Shown: positions 1-8,146 of the stretch, piece after piece
Layout: every line of letters starts with the position of its first letter
How positions within the stretch are numbered: the stretch's first letter is position 1
Origin: Acetoanaerobium sticklandii
GTDB taxonomy: Bacteria; Bacillota; Clostridia; Peptostreptococcales; Filifactoraceae
Assembly (NCBI RefSeq): GCF_000196455.1
Contig: NC_014614.1
Location: forward strand, 2,092,001 to 2,156,000
Reading direction: 5' to 3'
DNA length: 64,000 nucleotides
Notes under the pieces: generated by a model
Database searches by the model: none
What the model was told of the DNA's origin: nothing
Seen by the model: the letters and a program-made list of their open reading frames with translations, nothing else
Translations under genes and position numbers: made by a program

Positions 1-81
1 AAACAAAAAGGTTGAGGATATAATAATACTAATTATAGTTACAATAATAATTATGTAAAATATGTATTTTTTCTTAATCAT
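1..81 (-). CDS. N-terminus of an unknown membrane-anchored protein, cut by the window edge
   Basis: An ATG at 81-79 is preceded at 85-91 by GGGGGAG, a good ribosome site at a five-base spacing. The 27 codons up to the window edge are open and read as a lysine-rich start (MIKKKY) followed by about 18 strongly hydrophobic residues, the pattern of a signal anchor or signal peptide. The rest of the protein lies outside the window, so family and function cannot be named. The reading frame is too short to be listed by ordinary ORF length limits. It would be the gene downstream of the start-less frame at 105-248. Confidence 0.5.
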   Translation of the reverse strand, partial: MIKKKYIFYIIIIVTIISIIISSTFLF

Positions 82-104
82 ATTTTCTCCCCCTATCATT
101 AATT

Positions 105-248
105 TTATAAATAATTTGAGTTAGATATTAAAGCAAAAATATATGATACATTCATAGATTCTCTACTCGCTTTTTTAAATACCTCAAGTTCTTTACAAGT
201 TTCTTTATAAAAGATTATTTTTATAAAAATGCGAGTTAGAAAAAGAGT
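105..248 (-). pseudogene. Start-less 47-codon open frame, possible gene remnant
   Basis: On the minus strand a frame is open from just after a TGA at 251-249 to a TAA at 107-105. It contains lysine/glutamate-rich residues such as KETCKELEVFKKASRES and ends 13 bases upstream of the ribosome site of the next minus-strand gene, as an operon partner would. There is no upstream ATG, GTG or TTG in frame except an internal ATG near the end. In DNA this AT-rich a 47-codon opening could be chance. I read it as a possible decayed C-terminus; no family recognised. Confidence 0.2.
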
Positions 249-279
249 TCAATTCTCATCATTCATATAATTTATAACT

Positions 280-309
280 AATTACTATAATTGTTTCTTT
301 ATAGTAATT
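280..309. repeat. 11-bp inverted repeat in the intergenic region
   Basis: AATTACTATAA at 280-290 and its exact reverse complement TTATAGTAATT at 299-309 are separated by eight bases. No T-run follows, so it is not a convincing terminator. It sits between the divergent left-edge gene and the small plus-strand gene at 373 and could be an operator. The rest of 82-372 shows no other feature beyond the start-less frame noted separately. Confidence 0.3.
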
Positions 310-372
310 TATATACCTATAAAAAATGCTAGACTATATTTAAGTTTTAAAAATCTATTAGTGGAGTTAATT

Positions 373-585
373 ATGATTAAATGGATTATGATGAGTTTGT
401 CAGCTATTTTGTTTTTTAAAATGTCTATATTATTAATTTCTCCAAAACTGTTTAATAAATTTGCGAATTTATTTGGAGAGAAAACAAAAATACAAAATAA
501 AAATTTGAAATTTTTTGTATCAATATTAGCTGGTTTACTGTTGGCATTAGGATTATTTTGGGCAGCTCTTTTAACCTCAATTTGA
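373..585 (+). CDS. Small two-TM membrane protein of unknown function
   Basis: A 70-residue protein with two hydrophobic segments (about residues 3-20 and 46-68) separated by a short basic loop rich in Lys and Asn. An upstream in-frame GTG at 361 would add four residues, but that GTG is part of the GTGGAG ribosome site, so ATG at 373 is the better start. No family recognised. It lies 21 bases upstream of another small membrane-anchored unknown at 607 in the same direction, so the two may be one transcript. Confidence 0.6.
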   Translation: MIKWIMMSLSAILFFKMSILLISPKLFNKFANLFGEKTKIQNKNLKFFVSILAGLLLALGLFWAALLTSI

Positions 586-606
586 TAAAAAAGAAAGTGT
601 TTTATT

Positions 607-1092
607 ATGAATAAACTAATTAAAAAAATTATAGTTATTATTGTTGTTTTTATTGTTTTCTCTAGTATATTTTATTTTTCATATGCAAAACATAAGATAC
701 GTTCTGATATAGCTTTACATGCTGTTCATAGTTTTCTAAAGAAAACAGATGATTTTCAGTATATTGAAGACTCTTGGTCTGGTAGAGATAAAGTTTGGGG
801 TGATAGATATACTGCTGGGGTTAAATTTGTTGATGAAGAATCAACAGTATATGATTTCAAATATTTCTGGGAATATCAAAGCATAGTTGGGCCTCCAGAT
901 ATAATAGTCAATGGTGAATCACCAAAAGATGATATGATCCCAAAACACTTTAAAAATTTTAAAGAAGCTCAGGCTAAATCTTATGAAACAGATGATAACA
1001 AAGATGACATTTTATATAAATATACTTTTGACGATTACTATAAAGAAGTTAAATTAAAAGGCTTGGTTTTAGAAATATTCAATTTAAATTAA
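607..1092 (+). CDS. Unknown exported or membrane-anchored protein
   Basis: A 161-residue protein with a basic start (MNKLIKKI) and one hydrophobic segment at about residues 8-27, so it is probably anchored in the membrane with the remaining 130 residues outside. The soluble part is charged and aromatic (many Tyr, Asp, Lys) with no catalytic motif I recognise. It loosely resembles small clostridial DUF3139-like anchored proteins, but the match is too weak to name. Gene order with the preceding 70-residue protein suggests co-transcription. Confidence 0.6.
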   Translation: MNKLIKKIIVIIVVFIVFSSIFYFSYAKHKIRSDIALHAVHSFLKKTDDFQYIEDSWSGRDKVWGDRYTAGVKFVDEESTVYDFKYFWEYQSIVGPPDIIVNGESPKDDMIPKHFKNFKEAQAKSYETDDNKDDILYKYTFDDYYKEVKLKGLVLEIFNLN

Positions 1093-1181
1093 ATCTAAAA
1101 TAAAAAATCCTGTCGAAAAACAACTCTCTTAAAAATATAACTAATTATGTTTATACAAAACAAAGATAGGAGAATAATTTT

Positions 1182-1430
1182 ATGGTAAATCAAGAAGGCA
1201 TAAAGTTTATTATATTTTTACTTTTTTTTATAATATTAATACCTTTAATTATAAGTTTTATATATATCTATAAAACAACTGATGTTTATTATAAAGCAAA
1301 AAAAATATTAAAAAATAAGGTAGATAATCCTGTGTTAAGAAAAATGATAGTCTTTTGTGTATACATAACTATCCTTTTATTCGCTAGACTTTTACTCAAT
1401 ATAATTTTCAACTTTTTTTGGCATAGTTAA
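1182..1430 (+). CDS. Small two-TM membrane protein of unknown function
   Basis: An 82-residue protein with two hydrophobic segments (about residues 9-31 and 55-79) joined by a lysine-rich loop. The start is supported by GATAGGAGA ten bases upstream. No family recognised. It sits in the same orientation as the two other small unknowns upstream and is followed by a hairpin with a T-run at 1470-1495. Confidence 0.55.
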   Translation: MVNQEGIKFIIFLLFFIILIPLIISFIYIYKTTDVYYKAKKILKNKVDNPVLRKMIVFCVYITILLFARLLLNIIFNFFWHS

Positions 1431-1469
1431 TATAGTTTATCTAAAACCATATAGGGTATTTATATATAT

Positions 1470-1495
1470 ATAACTTTTTTATAAGTTATTTTTTA
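1470..1495 (+). terminator. Rho-independent terminator
   Basis: Stem ATAACTT (1470-1476) pairs with AAGTTAT (1483-1489), followed by a run of T. It is placed to end the transcript of the small membrane protein at 1182-1430. The stem is AT-only, so it is weak. Confidence 0.45.
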
Positions 1496-1543
1496 TGCTT
1501 GCACATTTTGTAGTTTCTTATGTTATAAAAAGGAGGATTACAA

Positions 1544-2244
1544 ATGTCTGAAATTAAATTTCCATCATCAGAGGAAATTAATGTACAGCAGCTAAATAAT
1601 CGACCTGGTAGAGAATATAACAAGATACACTTAAATATATAAACAACCTCGGAGTTACAAGTTTAGGTATAGAAGGCGATATATCCGACCCTAAGTTTTG
1701 TAAAGCTAGTATCAAAAAAGTAATAGATAAATTTCATCAGATTGATATTTTAGTAAACAACGCTGCTGAGCAACATCCACAAAAAAGTATACTAGATATT
1801 AGCGATGAGCAACTAGAACAAACGTTTAAAACCAATATTTTTTCTATGTTTTATTTAGTAAAAGAAATTCTCCCACACATGAAAGAAGGAAGTAGCATAA
1901 TAAATACTTCATCTATAACTGCATTTGAAGGTAATCCTGTTCTTTTAGATTATTCTTCTACAAAAGGTGCTATTTCTTCATTTACTAGATCTCTTGCTAT
2001 AAACCTTTCTGATAAAAAAATAAGAGTAAATCAAGTGGCTCCTGGTCCTATATGGACTCCACTTACCCCATCTACATTTAGTAAAGACCATGTAGATAAT
2101 TTTGGAGCAGACACTCTTTTCAAAAGGCCAGGTCAACCTCTTGAGCTTGCAGAAGCTTATGTGTTTTTAGCTTGGGAGCATGCATCTAGCTTTATAACTG
2201 GTCAAACGATTCATATAAATGGGGGAAAAATAGTTAACGGATAG
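1544..2244 (+). pseudogene. SDR-family oxidoreductase broken by an internal deletion (general stress protein 39-like)
   Basis: An AAAAGGAGG site at 1529-1537 precedes ATG 1544, which opens a frame reading MSEIKFPSSEEINVQQLNNR and stops at 1642. The remainder continues in another frame from about 1625: GDISDPKFC, LVNNAAEQHP, the catalytic serine SSIT, YSSTKGA (Tyr/Lys pair) and APGPIWTP, ending at 2244. These are hallmarks of the classical SDR subfamily of B. subtilis YdaD (GSP39). Roughly 70-80 codons that should carry the TGGDSGIG cofactor motif are missing between the two parts, with a frameshift. Without the Rossmann glycine motif the product cannot bind NAD(P). A 132-residue internal ORF from 1846 is only its C-terminal half. 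Confidence 0.85.
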
Positions 2245-2293
2245 TTAATAAATTTATCACTAGTAAAACTCATCATAGAAATAGCATATCCTT

Positions 2294-2332
2294 TACCCAT
2301 AAAGCAATTAATTTTGCTCTATGGGTATTTTA
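2294..2332 (+). terminator. Rho-independent terminator after the SDR remnant
   Basis: TACCCATAAAGCA (2294-2306) pairs with TGCTCTATGGGTA (2315-2327) with one mismatch, followed by TTTTA. The T-run is on the plus strand, so it serves the SDR remnant rather than the convergent gene at 2386. Confidence 0.6.
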
Positions 2333-2385
2333 AAATATGTTTATCTTAATAATATCCACAAATATTCAAGCATAATCAATCCTTT

Positions 2386-3366
2386 TTAATCAATGGAAAG
2401 TACAATCTTTCCAGGTGATTTTTTGCTCATTATTTGCTCATGGGCTAACTTTGCATTTTCCAGATTAAATACATCTCCCATTTTTGGTTTTAATAATCCC
2501 GATTTTAGTAAAGCTTCAACAGCATATAAACTTTCATTGTATTCTTTCGGTCGTACATTCCACAGAGCTAAGCCTAAAATATCTGCTTCTTTAATCATAG
2601 CTAGTCTAGGATTAATCTCTATATTCCCACGGTTCCCAACAACTACAATCCGACCATACTGAGCAACTATTTTCAAGTCTGTTTCTAAATTAATATTTGC
2701 CAAAAATTCTATAATCACATCTGGCCCTTTATTCTTAGTTATAGACATTATTTCTTCTTTATTATTTTCATTAACATGGTCAATTGCATAATCAGCTCCT
2801 GAAGTAACTATAAATTTTTTTCCATCATCTGAGCTTGCTGTGCCTATTACTATAGCTCCTATTCCTTTAGCCATTTGAACTGCTAAAGAACCTACCCCTC
2901 CACTTGCTCCATGTATTAATACTGTTTCTCCTGGTTTTATTTTTGCTCTATGAAACAACGCTCTATACGCTGTTAAAGCTGGTATTCCAAGAGAAGCACC
3001 TTCCTCATATGATATTGAATCCGGTAACTTATGAACTACACTTGCATCACAAACAACTTTTTGGGCGTATGTTCCTGTGTTTCTATTCGCAAGTAAAGCA
3101 GCAACAAAAACCCTATCCCCAACCATTATATTATTTACATCTTCACCAATTTCATCTACAACTCCAGCTCCATCAAAGCCAGGAATATAGGGTAAATTAG
3201 GAATAAAAAACGAATAAGTCCCAGTTCTTATATATGCCTCATTCGGATTGACTCCAGCCGCAAATAACCGCACCCTAACTTCATTTTTATTAGGACTAGG
3301 TTCAGCAACCTCTTTATACTTTAGAACTTCTGGCCCACCAAATTCAGATATTTCTATCGCTTTCAT
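2386..3366 (-). CDS. Zinc-independent NADPH:quinone oxidoreductase (zeta-crystallin type)
   Basis: A 326-residue medium-chain dehydrogenase/reductase. The N-terminal GroES-like domain reads MKAIEISEFGGPEVLKY and carries the GVNPNEAYIRTG segment typical of quinone reductases. The Rossmann domain has HGASGGVGSLAVQMAK near residue 150, and the zinc-binding cysteines of alcohol dehydrogenases are absent. The family reduces quinones or conjugated carbonyls with NADPH in the cytoplasm. AGGAGG precedes the ATG. It lies 53 bases downstream of phzF on the same strand, probably the last gene of a short operon divergent from the HxlR regulator; HxlR proteins commonly control such stress reductases. Confidence 0.85.
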   Translation of the reverse strand: MKAIEISEFGGPEVLKYKEVAEPSPNKNEVRVRLFAAGVNPNEAYIRTGTYSFFIPNLPYIPGFDGAGVVDEIGEDVNNIMVGDRVFVAALLANRNTGTYAQKVVCDASVVHKLPDSISYEEGASLGIPALTAYRALFHRAKIKPGETVLIHGASGGVGSLAVQMAKGIGAIVIGTASSDDGKKFIVTSGADYAIDHVNENNKEEIMSITKNKGPDVIIEFLANINLETDLKIVAQYGRIVVVGNRGNIEINPRLAMIKEADILGLALWNVRPKEYNESLYAVEALLKSGLLKPKMGDVFNLENAKLAHEQIMSKKSPGKIVLSID

Positions 3367-3419
3367 CCGATTACCTCCTATGCACTAGTTGGATTTTAAA
3401 TCTTATTAGTAAAATCTAA

Positions 3420-4214
3420 TTATTCATCCACACATATGTCTCCTATAGAATAAAGAGCTACTTTTCCACTTAATTTAACCCTATCTCCGTTAAATTCACA
3501 ATACACTGTTCCCCCACGCTCTGAAACCTGTCTCGCTACCATTTTATCAAGTCCTATCTTCTCTCTCCAATAAGGAATAAGGCTGCAATACATCGATCCA
3601 CATACTGGGTCTTCATTAATATTTATCTTAGGCCAAAATGCTCTAGCCACAAAATCGTAATTATCACTTTTTGCTGTAACAAAAGCTGATAGCCCTTCTG
3701 GAATTTCTTTAAGTTTTGCAAAATCAGGTTTTAAAGTAGTTACAGTATCTTCTGAATCAAAAATAAATATTAAATCTCTATGAGTTTTCAAAACCTCAGT
3801 TGGCTGAGCTCCTAAAGCTTCAATCATTAAATCTGTCAAATTATATTTTTCAGGTATTAATGTTGGAAAATCCATTTCATACAAATCATTTTTTTTAGTT
3901 ACAATAAGATGATAATTTTTCATTATAGTATTAAAATGGATTACATTTGAATCAGTTTCATAAAATCTAAATAAGATATATGCGGTTGCAAGAGTTGCAT
4001 GTCCACAAAGGTCAATTTCTCCATCAGGTGTAAACCACCTTAGTGAATAATTATCTCCTTCTTTAACTGCAAAAGCCGTCTCTGACAAATTATTTTCTTT
4101 CGCTATTTTATTCATCTTTTCTTCCGAAATCCATTGCTCAAGTATACAAACTCCAGCTGGATTCCCTTCAAATATGTTGTCTGCAAATGCATCAGCTACA
4201 TAATATTTCAGCAT
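3420..4214 (-). CDS. PhzF-family isomerase/epimerase-like protein
   Basis: A 264-residue protein of the PhzF/diaminopimelate-epimerase-like fold. It has the DAFADNIFEGNPAGV start, the NNLSETAF motif with the conserved glutamate (E45), GEIDLCGHATLA near residue 70, and a C-terminal DPVCGSMYCSLIPYW segment. PhzF proteins catalyse proton shifts, but substrates of the clostridial members are unknown. AAGGAGG is placed six bases before the ATG. A remnant of ridA ends 15 bases upstream, so the original operon was probably ridA-phzF-quinone reductase. Confidence 0.85.
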   Translation of the reverse strand: MLKYYVADAFADNIFEGNPAGVCILEQWISEEKMNKIAKENNLSETAFAVKEGDNYSLRWFTPDGEIDLCGHATLATAYILFRFYETDSNVIHFNTIMKNYHLIVTKKNDLYEMDFPTLIPEKYNLTDLMIEALGAQPTEVLKTHRDLIFIFDSEDTVTTLKPDFAKLKEIPEGLSAFVTAKSDNYDFVARAFWPKININEDPVCGSMYCSLIPYWREKIGLDKMVARQVSERGGTVYCEFNGDRVKLSGKVALYSIGDICVDE

Positions 4215-4229
4215 AATTATCCTCCTTTT

Positions 4230-4297
4230 CTACATATGTGCTATAGCATCTATTTCAACTAAAGCGCCTAATGGTATTTTGATTTGATTTTTTTCAT
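4230..4297 (-). pseudogene. ridA: ridA remnant with its middle deleted
   Basis: On the minus strand an ATG at 4297-4295, with AGAGGAG in front of it, begins Met-Lys-Lys and then runs into a stop after nine codons. In another frame the same short stretch reads KIPLGALVEIDAIAHM before a TAG at 4232-4230, which is the characteristic C-terminus of RidA/YjgF enamine deaminases (LVEIEAIA). So the start and the last 20 or so codons are kept while about 100 codons are gone. The remnant directly precedes phzF. Function is certainly lost; identification rests on the short tail. Confidence 0.6.
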
Positions 4298-4391
4298 ATT
4301 AAATCTCCTCTCTGATATTTTTTACTTGTTTTCTTTTTTTATTTTAGATGTTAAACTCAATATAAATAATAAGAAACAAATATGCAAGTAC

Positions 4392-4405
4392 GCACATTTT
4401 TGTGC
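4392..4405. promoter_or_regulatory. Palindromic operator candidate in front of the HxlR gene
   Basis: GCACA (4392-4396) and TGTGC (4401-4405) form a perfect inverted repeat around four T. It ends 17 bases before the regulator's ATG and lies in the divergent region with the ridA/phzF/quinone reductase operon. HxlR-family dimers bind such short palindromes and often control the divergent gene as well as themselves. The assignment is inference from position. Confidence 0.4.
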
Positions 4406-4422
4406 CTTATTTGGAGGATATA

Positions 4423-4770
4423 ATGAAAAAAATCGAACATGAAGAAATTGTCTCAAGTCGCAACTGTGTAATGATACATGCCATGGATATCTTAGGAGGA
4501 AAATGGAGATTGCCCATATTATGGAAACTCTATCAAAATAAAACAATGCGCTATAATGAACTCAAAAGAAGCTTAGTTGGCATTACAAATATAATGCTTA
4601 CGAGATCTCTTCAAAGTTTAGAAGAAAATGGACTTGTAAATAGAGTTGAGTTAAATCAAATTCCTCCAAAAGTGGAGTATTCATTAACCGAAAACTGCAT
4701 AGAGCTTGTTCCAGCATTAGAAACAATTTATAATTGGGGACGTGATAGAATGATTGGTCAAAGTGAATAA
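4423..4770 (+). CDS. HxlR-family winged-helix transcriptional regulator
   Basis: A 115-residue protein with the HxlR layout: a cysteine near the N-terminus (SSRNCVM), DILGGKWRLPILWKLYQNKTMRYNEL, and the recognition region ITNIMLTRSLQSLEENGLVNR. It ends with the family's C-terminal dimer helix. An upstream in-frame GTG at 4402 would add seven residues but lies before the strong TTTGGAGGATATA site, so ATG 4423 is chosen. HxlR regulators respond to aldehydes, quinones or oxidants, which fits the divergent quinone reductase. Confidence 0.85.
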   Translation: MKKIEHEEIVSSRNCVMIHAMDILGGKWRLPILWKLYQNKTMRYNELKRSLVGITNIMLTRSLQSLEENGLVNRVELNQIPPKVEYSLTENCIELVPALETIYNWGRDRMIGQSE

Positions 4771-4841
4771 GAATAGAACACTAAACGATTGCTTATATGT
4801 CACTAAAATACATTTTGTATCTATAATAAAAATTCAAACCT

Positions 4842-4876
4842 AAAAATGGCTGCCTATAAAGACAGCCATTTTTTTG
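4842..4876 (+). terminator. Rho-independent terminator after the HxlR gene
   Basis: AAAAATGGCTG (4842-4852) and CAGCCATTTTT form a strong stem with a ten-base loop, followed by TTT. It ends the hxlR-type transcript and could also act on minus-strand transcripts because A-runs precede the stem. Confidence 0.8.
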
Positions 4877-4914
4877 AAATATGTTCTATAGTCTTGTGTA
4901 TGAAAAAAATTGTT

Positions 4915-5028
4915 CTATAATATAATTAGTTTTACCCTCATATATCCTATATTAATTTCATCGCTACAATCTTCATATAAATTATATCGTTCTTGAAAAT
5001 CTATTGGATGTTGATATGAACATCTAGC
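4915..5028 (-). pseudogene. Start-less 37-codon gene remnant downstream of hsdR
   Basis: Between a TAA at 5031-5029 and a TAG at 4917-4915 the minus strand reads ARCSYQHPIDFQERYNLYED then CSDEINIGYMRVKLIIL. The composition (Cys, His, Asp, Tyr, Glu rich) looks like real protein rather than AT-rich noise, but there is no start codon with a ribosome site. I interpret it as the C-terminal end of a gene lost when the restriction island formed or decayed. I do not recognise a family. The rest of 4877-5045 holds nothing else visible. Confidence 0.35.
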
Positions 5029-5045
5029 TTATTCCATAAAATAAA

Positions 5046-8000
5046 TTATAGCTTCCCCCCCACCCCTTTAAACTTCTCCACAAAAGCAGCTATCTTTTGA
5101 AATACGCTCTGCTTTTTTGTTAGATATTCAGGGTTAAGAGGACTCATTTTAGGTAGGATTTCATTTAGCTCTGTTCCATTTTCACTTGCGTATTCTCTTT
5201 TTAATGAGCTTAATATATATCTTCTAGCCGCATCCTCATTGAGCTTCTCTGAGATTATCAATTCTTCTGCTTCACGCTGTTGCTCTGCCTGGGCAAATGT
5301 AAAGAATTCATCTATGATGCTAGCCTTATCCTTGATTTTGTCTAGGTCTGTTTGATTTATAAAGTCAACTACTAGGCTTTCTTTCGCACGGTTTCCCACA
5401 CTAGAACGAATGAGTCTACGCACATCCTCAACTAGGGCTTCCTTATCCTTTGATTTCTTGTTGTGCTCAAATATAAGCTCTAGAATATAATCCAAATTGA
5501 TTTCTTGGGATTTAAGTAGGTCTACTTCAAACACCACATCATCCCAATCAATAGTAGATTCTTCTATTTTCGCTCCAGCTTTTTGCATTCTTAGCCAGTC
5601 ACGTATATCATTGTAGGTAGAACGGTAATCTTGGATGGTTCTTTCGCTTGGAACTTCTATTTCTTTCATAGTCTGTATTTCTTCATCGCTTAAATAATAA
5701 GTAGCTTTAAATTGTTCTACTTGCTCTTCATCAGCAATATCAAGCTGCTGTATAGCTTTTAAAGCTGTGAATTCATCGTAGTTTTGCAGGATGTTTTCAA
5801 CTCTTAGGTATTCTCCAAATAGCTTAGCAAAATCTTTTTTATCCTTTTCCGTAACTATATTATCTATATCTGGGAATCTCTCACTTAATTCCTTTACTAC
5901 ATCTACATATCCTCTACGAGCATCTCCAGTTGCTACATCAGTAAAGCCCTGCATATATTCCGTATAGCTTTTTTCTAGAACTACATTTTTGGTATTTTTA
6001 TCTCCAAATAAAGTAATAGCATCTATAGTTGCTTTTTCTAAATCTCTAAATGTGATGATATTGCCAAAGGTTTTGGTCGAATCATATATACGGTTGGTCC
6101 TAGAATATGCTTGGATAAGTCCATGATACCTAAGATTTTTGTCCACAAATAAAGTATTTAAAGTAGGAGCATCAAATCCTGTCAGAAACATCCCCACAAC
6201 AATTAGTAAATCAATTTCTTTTTCCTTTACTCTTTTGGCTAAATCTCTATAGTAATTTTGAAACTCACTACTTTCTACGCTGTAGTTTGTTTTGAACATA
6301 GCATTATAATCCTTTATTGCTAAGCCTAGGAACTCTTTTGCACTAGAATCCATAGCAGAAGGCTCAAATGTCTCATCTAGTATCTCACCTATAGCGTTTT
6401 GCTCCTCATTTGCCGCAAACGAAAATATAGTAGCAATCCTAAGAGGTTTCTCACTGCCCTTTTGAAGATTACTTAGGGCTTCATAATATAGCTTTGCCGC
6501 ATCTACGCTACTAACTGCAAACATAGCATTAAACCCTTTTCCATTTGCATTTAATCTATGAGTTTTTGTCTTAAAATTATTAAGGATATATTGAGATATT
6601 TCTTTAATTCTCTCAGGATGAAGGAGAGCTTCTTTATTTTCCGCAGCCGATAGCTTCTTTTCATCTTGCTCAGTCTCTATATTTTTAAACTTTGGACGCA
6701 CATCATTGTAATCAACTTTGAATTTAAGTACCTTTTCATCCCTTATGGCATCAGTTATTACATAAGAATGTAGCTCCCTGCCAAATACAGTTGCTGTAGT
6801 TTCAGAGCCTAGAGCATTTTCTGGAAATATAGGGGTACCAGTAAAGCCAAATTGATAGAACTTTTTAAACTTCTTATTTATATTTTTTTGGGCCTCACCA
6901 AATTGTGAGCGGTGGGCTTCATCAAAAATAAACACCACCTGCTTATCATATATAGCTAGGTCTGTTTCACTTTTCATTAGATTGTTTAGCTTTTGAATAG
7001 TAGTAACTATAATCTTGTTATCATCTTTTTCTATGTTTCGCTTTAGCCCAATTGTGTTTTCTGAGCCATTGACACTATCAGGAGAAAAACGCTGATATTC
7101 CTTCATAGTCTGATAGTCTAAATCCTTTCTATCTACTACAAAAAACACCTTGTCAATAAAGCTCAGCTCAGTAGCTAGTCTAGCCGCTTTAAAACTTGTA
7201 AGAGTCTTACCCGAGCCTGTAGTATGCCAAATATACCCACCACTTTCAGTAGTTCTCCACTTCTTGGCTTGATATGAGCTTTCTATCTTCCATAATATTC
7301 TCTCAGTAGCAGCTATCTGATATGGACGCATAATAAGGAGAATATCACTAGTATCAAACACTGAGTATTTGAGTAATACACTTAGCAAAGTATTCTTCTG
7401 AAAAAAAGTAGCAGTAAAATCCTTTAAATCCTTAATAAGAGTATTATCTGATTTTGCCCAGTTCATAGTAAAATCAAAGCTGTTCTTATCACGCCTAGTA
7501 GTATTAGCAAAATATCTGCTATCAGTACCATTAGAAATCACAAAAATCTGCACATACTTATATAGAGAGTTCTCAGAGTTAAAGCTCTCTTTACTATATC
7601 TATGAACTTGATTAAAAGCTTCTCGTATAGCTATCCCTCTTTTTTTCAGCTCTACTTGTACTAGAGGTAGACCATTTACCAAGATAGTCACATCATATCT
7701 ATTGGCATGAGAGCCTTTTTGCTCAAACTGAGAAATGACCTGCACTTTATTTCTTGCAATATTCTTTTTATCTACTAGATAGATGTTTTGAATATGCCCA
7801 TCATCAAACACAAAATCAAATATATAGTTATCGTGAATCTTACGAGTCTTGTCAATATGATTATCACTAGGCTTGTCTAAATACTGCTCACAAAATCTGA
7901 CCCACTCAGCATCAGTAAACTTAACTTTATTAAGCTCTTCTAGCTGAATACGCACATTAGATAACATCTTCTGGGTAGTATTCATTCCCTGTACATATTC

Positions 8001-8144
8001 ATAGCCTTGATTTTCTAAATCAGTGATAAATTCCCTCTCTAGATTGTATTCACTCTGATAGGCTTCATTTACCTGTGGACACTTAATGTATTTATCTAGA
8101 ACTATGAATTTCTTTGATTCTGCAATAGTTTTATACTCTGCCAT
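5046..8144 (-). CDS. hsdR: Type I restriction endonuclease subunit R
   Basis: At 1032 residues this is the size of the EcoR124/IC-type HsdR. An N-terminal nuclease region contains RYDVTILVNGLPLVQVELK near residues 148-166, the D...ExK core. The Superfamily 2 motor follows: HTTGSGKT (Walker A, about residue 305), FIFDEAHRSQFG (DEAH box, about 406) and GFTGTPIF. A long helical C-terminal domain docks on the methylase. The protein translocates DNA with ATP and cleaves at a distance when the recognition site is unmethylated. It starts two bases after hsdS ends and is the last gene of hsdM-hsdS-hsdR. No frameshift is visible. Confidence 0.95.
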   Translation of the reverse strand: MAEYKTIAESKKFIVLDKYIKCPQVNEAYQSEYNLEREFITDLENQGYEYVQGMNTTQKMLSNVRIQLEELNKVKFTDAEWVRFCEQYLDKPSDNHIDKTRKIHDNYIFDFVFDDGHIQNIYLVDKKNIARNKVQVISQFEQKGSHANRYDVTILVNGLPLVQVELKKRGIAIREAFNQVHRYSKESFNSENSLYKYVQIFVISNGTDSRYFANTTRRDKNSFDFTMNWAKSDNTLIKDLKDFTATFFQKNTLLSVLLKYSVFDTSDILLIMRPYQIAATERILWKIESSYQAKKWRTTESGGYIWHTTGSGKTLTSFKAARLATELSFIDKVFFVVDRKDLDYQTMKEYQRFSPDSVNGSENTIGLKRNIEKDDNKIIVTTIQKLNNLMKSETDLAIYDKQVVFIFDEAHRSQFGEAQKNINKKFKKFYQFGFTGTPIFPENALGSETTATVFGRELHSYVITDAIRDEKVLKFKVDYNDVRPKFKNIETEQDEKKLSAAENKEALLHPERIKEISQYILNNFKTKTHRLNANGKGFNAMFAVSSVDAAKLYYEALSNLQKGSEKPLRIATIFSFAANEEQNAIGEILDETFEPSAMDSSAKEFLGLAIKDYNAMFKTNYSVESSEFQNYYRDLAKRVKEKEIDLLIVVGMFLTGFDAPTLNTLFVDKNLRYHGLIQAYSRTNRIYDSTKTFGNIITFRDLEKATIDAITLFGDKNTKNVVLEKSYTEYMQGFTDVATGDARRGYVDVVKELSERFPDIDNIVTEKDKKDFAKLFGEYLRVENILQNYDEFTALKAIQQLDIADEEQVEQFKATYYLSDEEIQTMKEIEVPSERTIQDYRSTYNDIRDWLRMQKAGAKIEESTIDWDDVVFEVDLLKSQEINLDYILELIFEHNKKSKDKEALVEDVRRLIRSSVGNRAKESLVVDFINQTDLDKIKDKASIIDEFFTFAQAEQQREAEELIISEKLNEDAARRYILSSLKREYASENGTELNEILPKMSPLNPEYLTKKQSVFQKIAAFVEKFKGVGGKL

Positions 8145-8146
8145 GA

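Noticed and set aside
2904..3200. 98-residue plus-strand ORF
   Set aside because: Antisense shadow of the quinone oxidoreductase, leucine/histidine-rich with no ribosome site.
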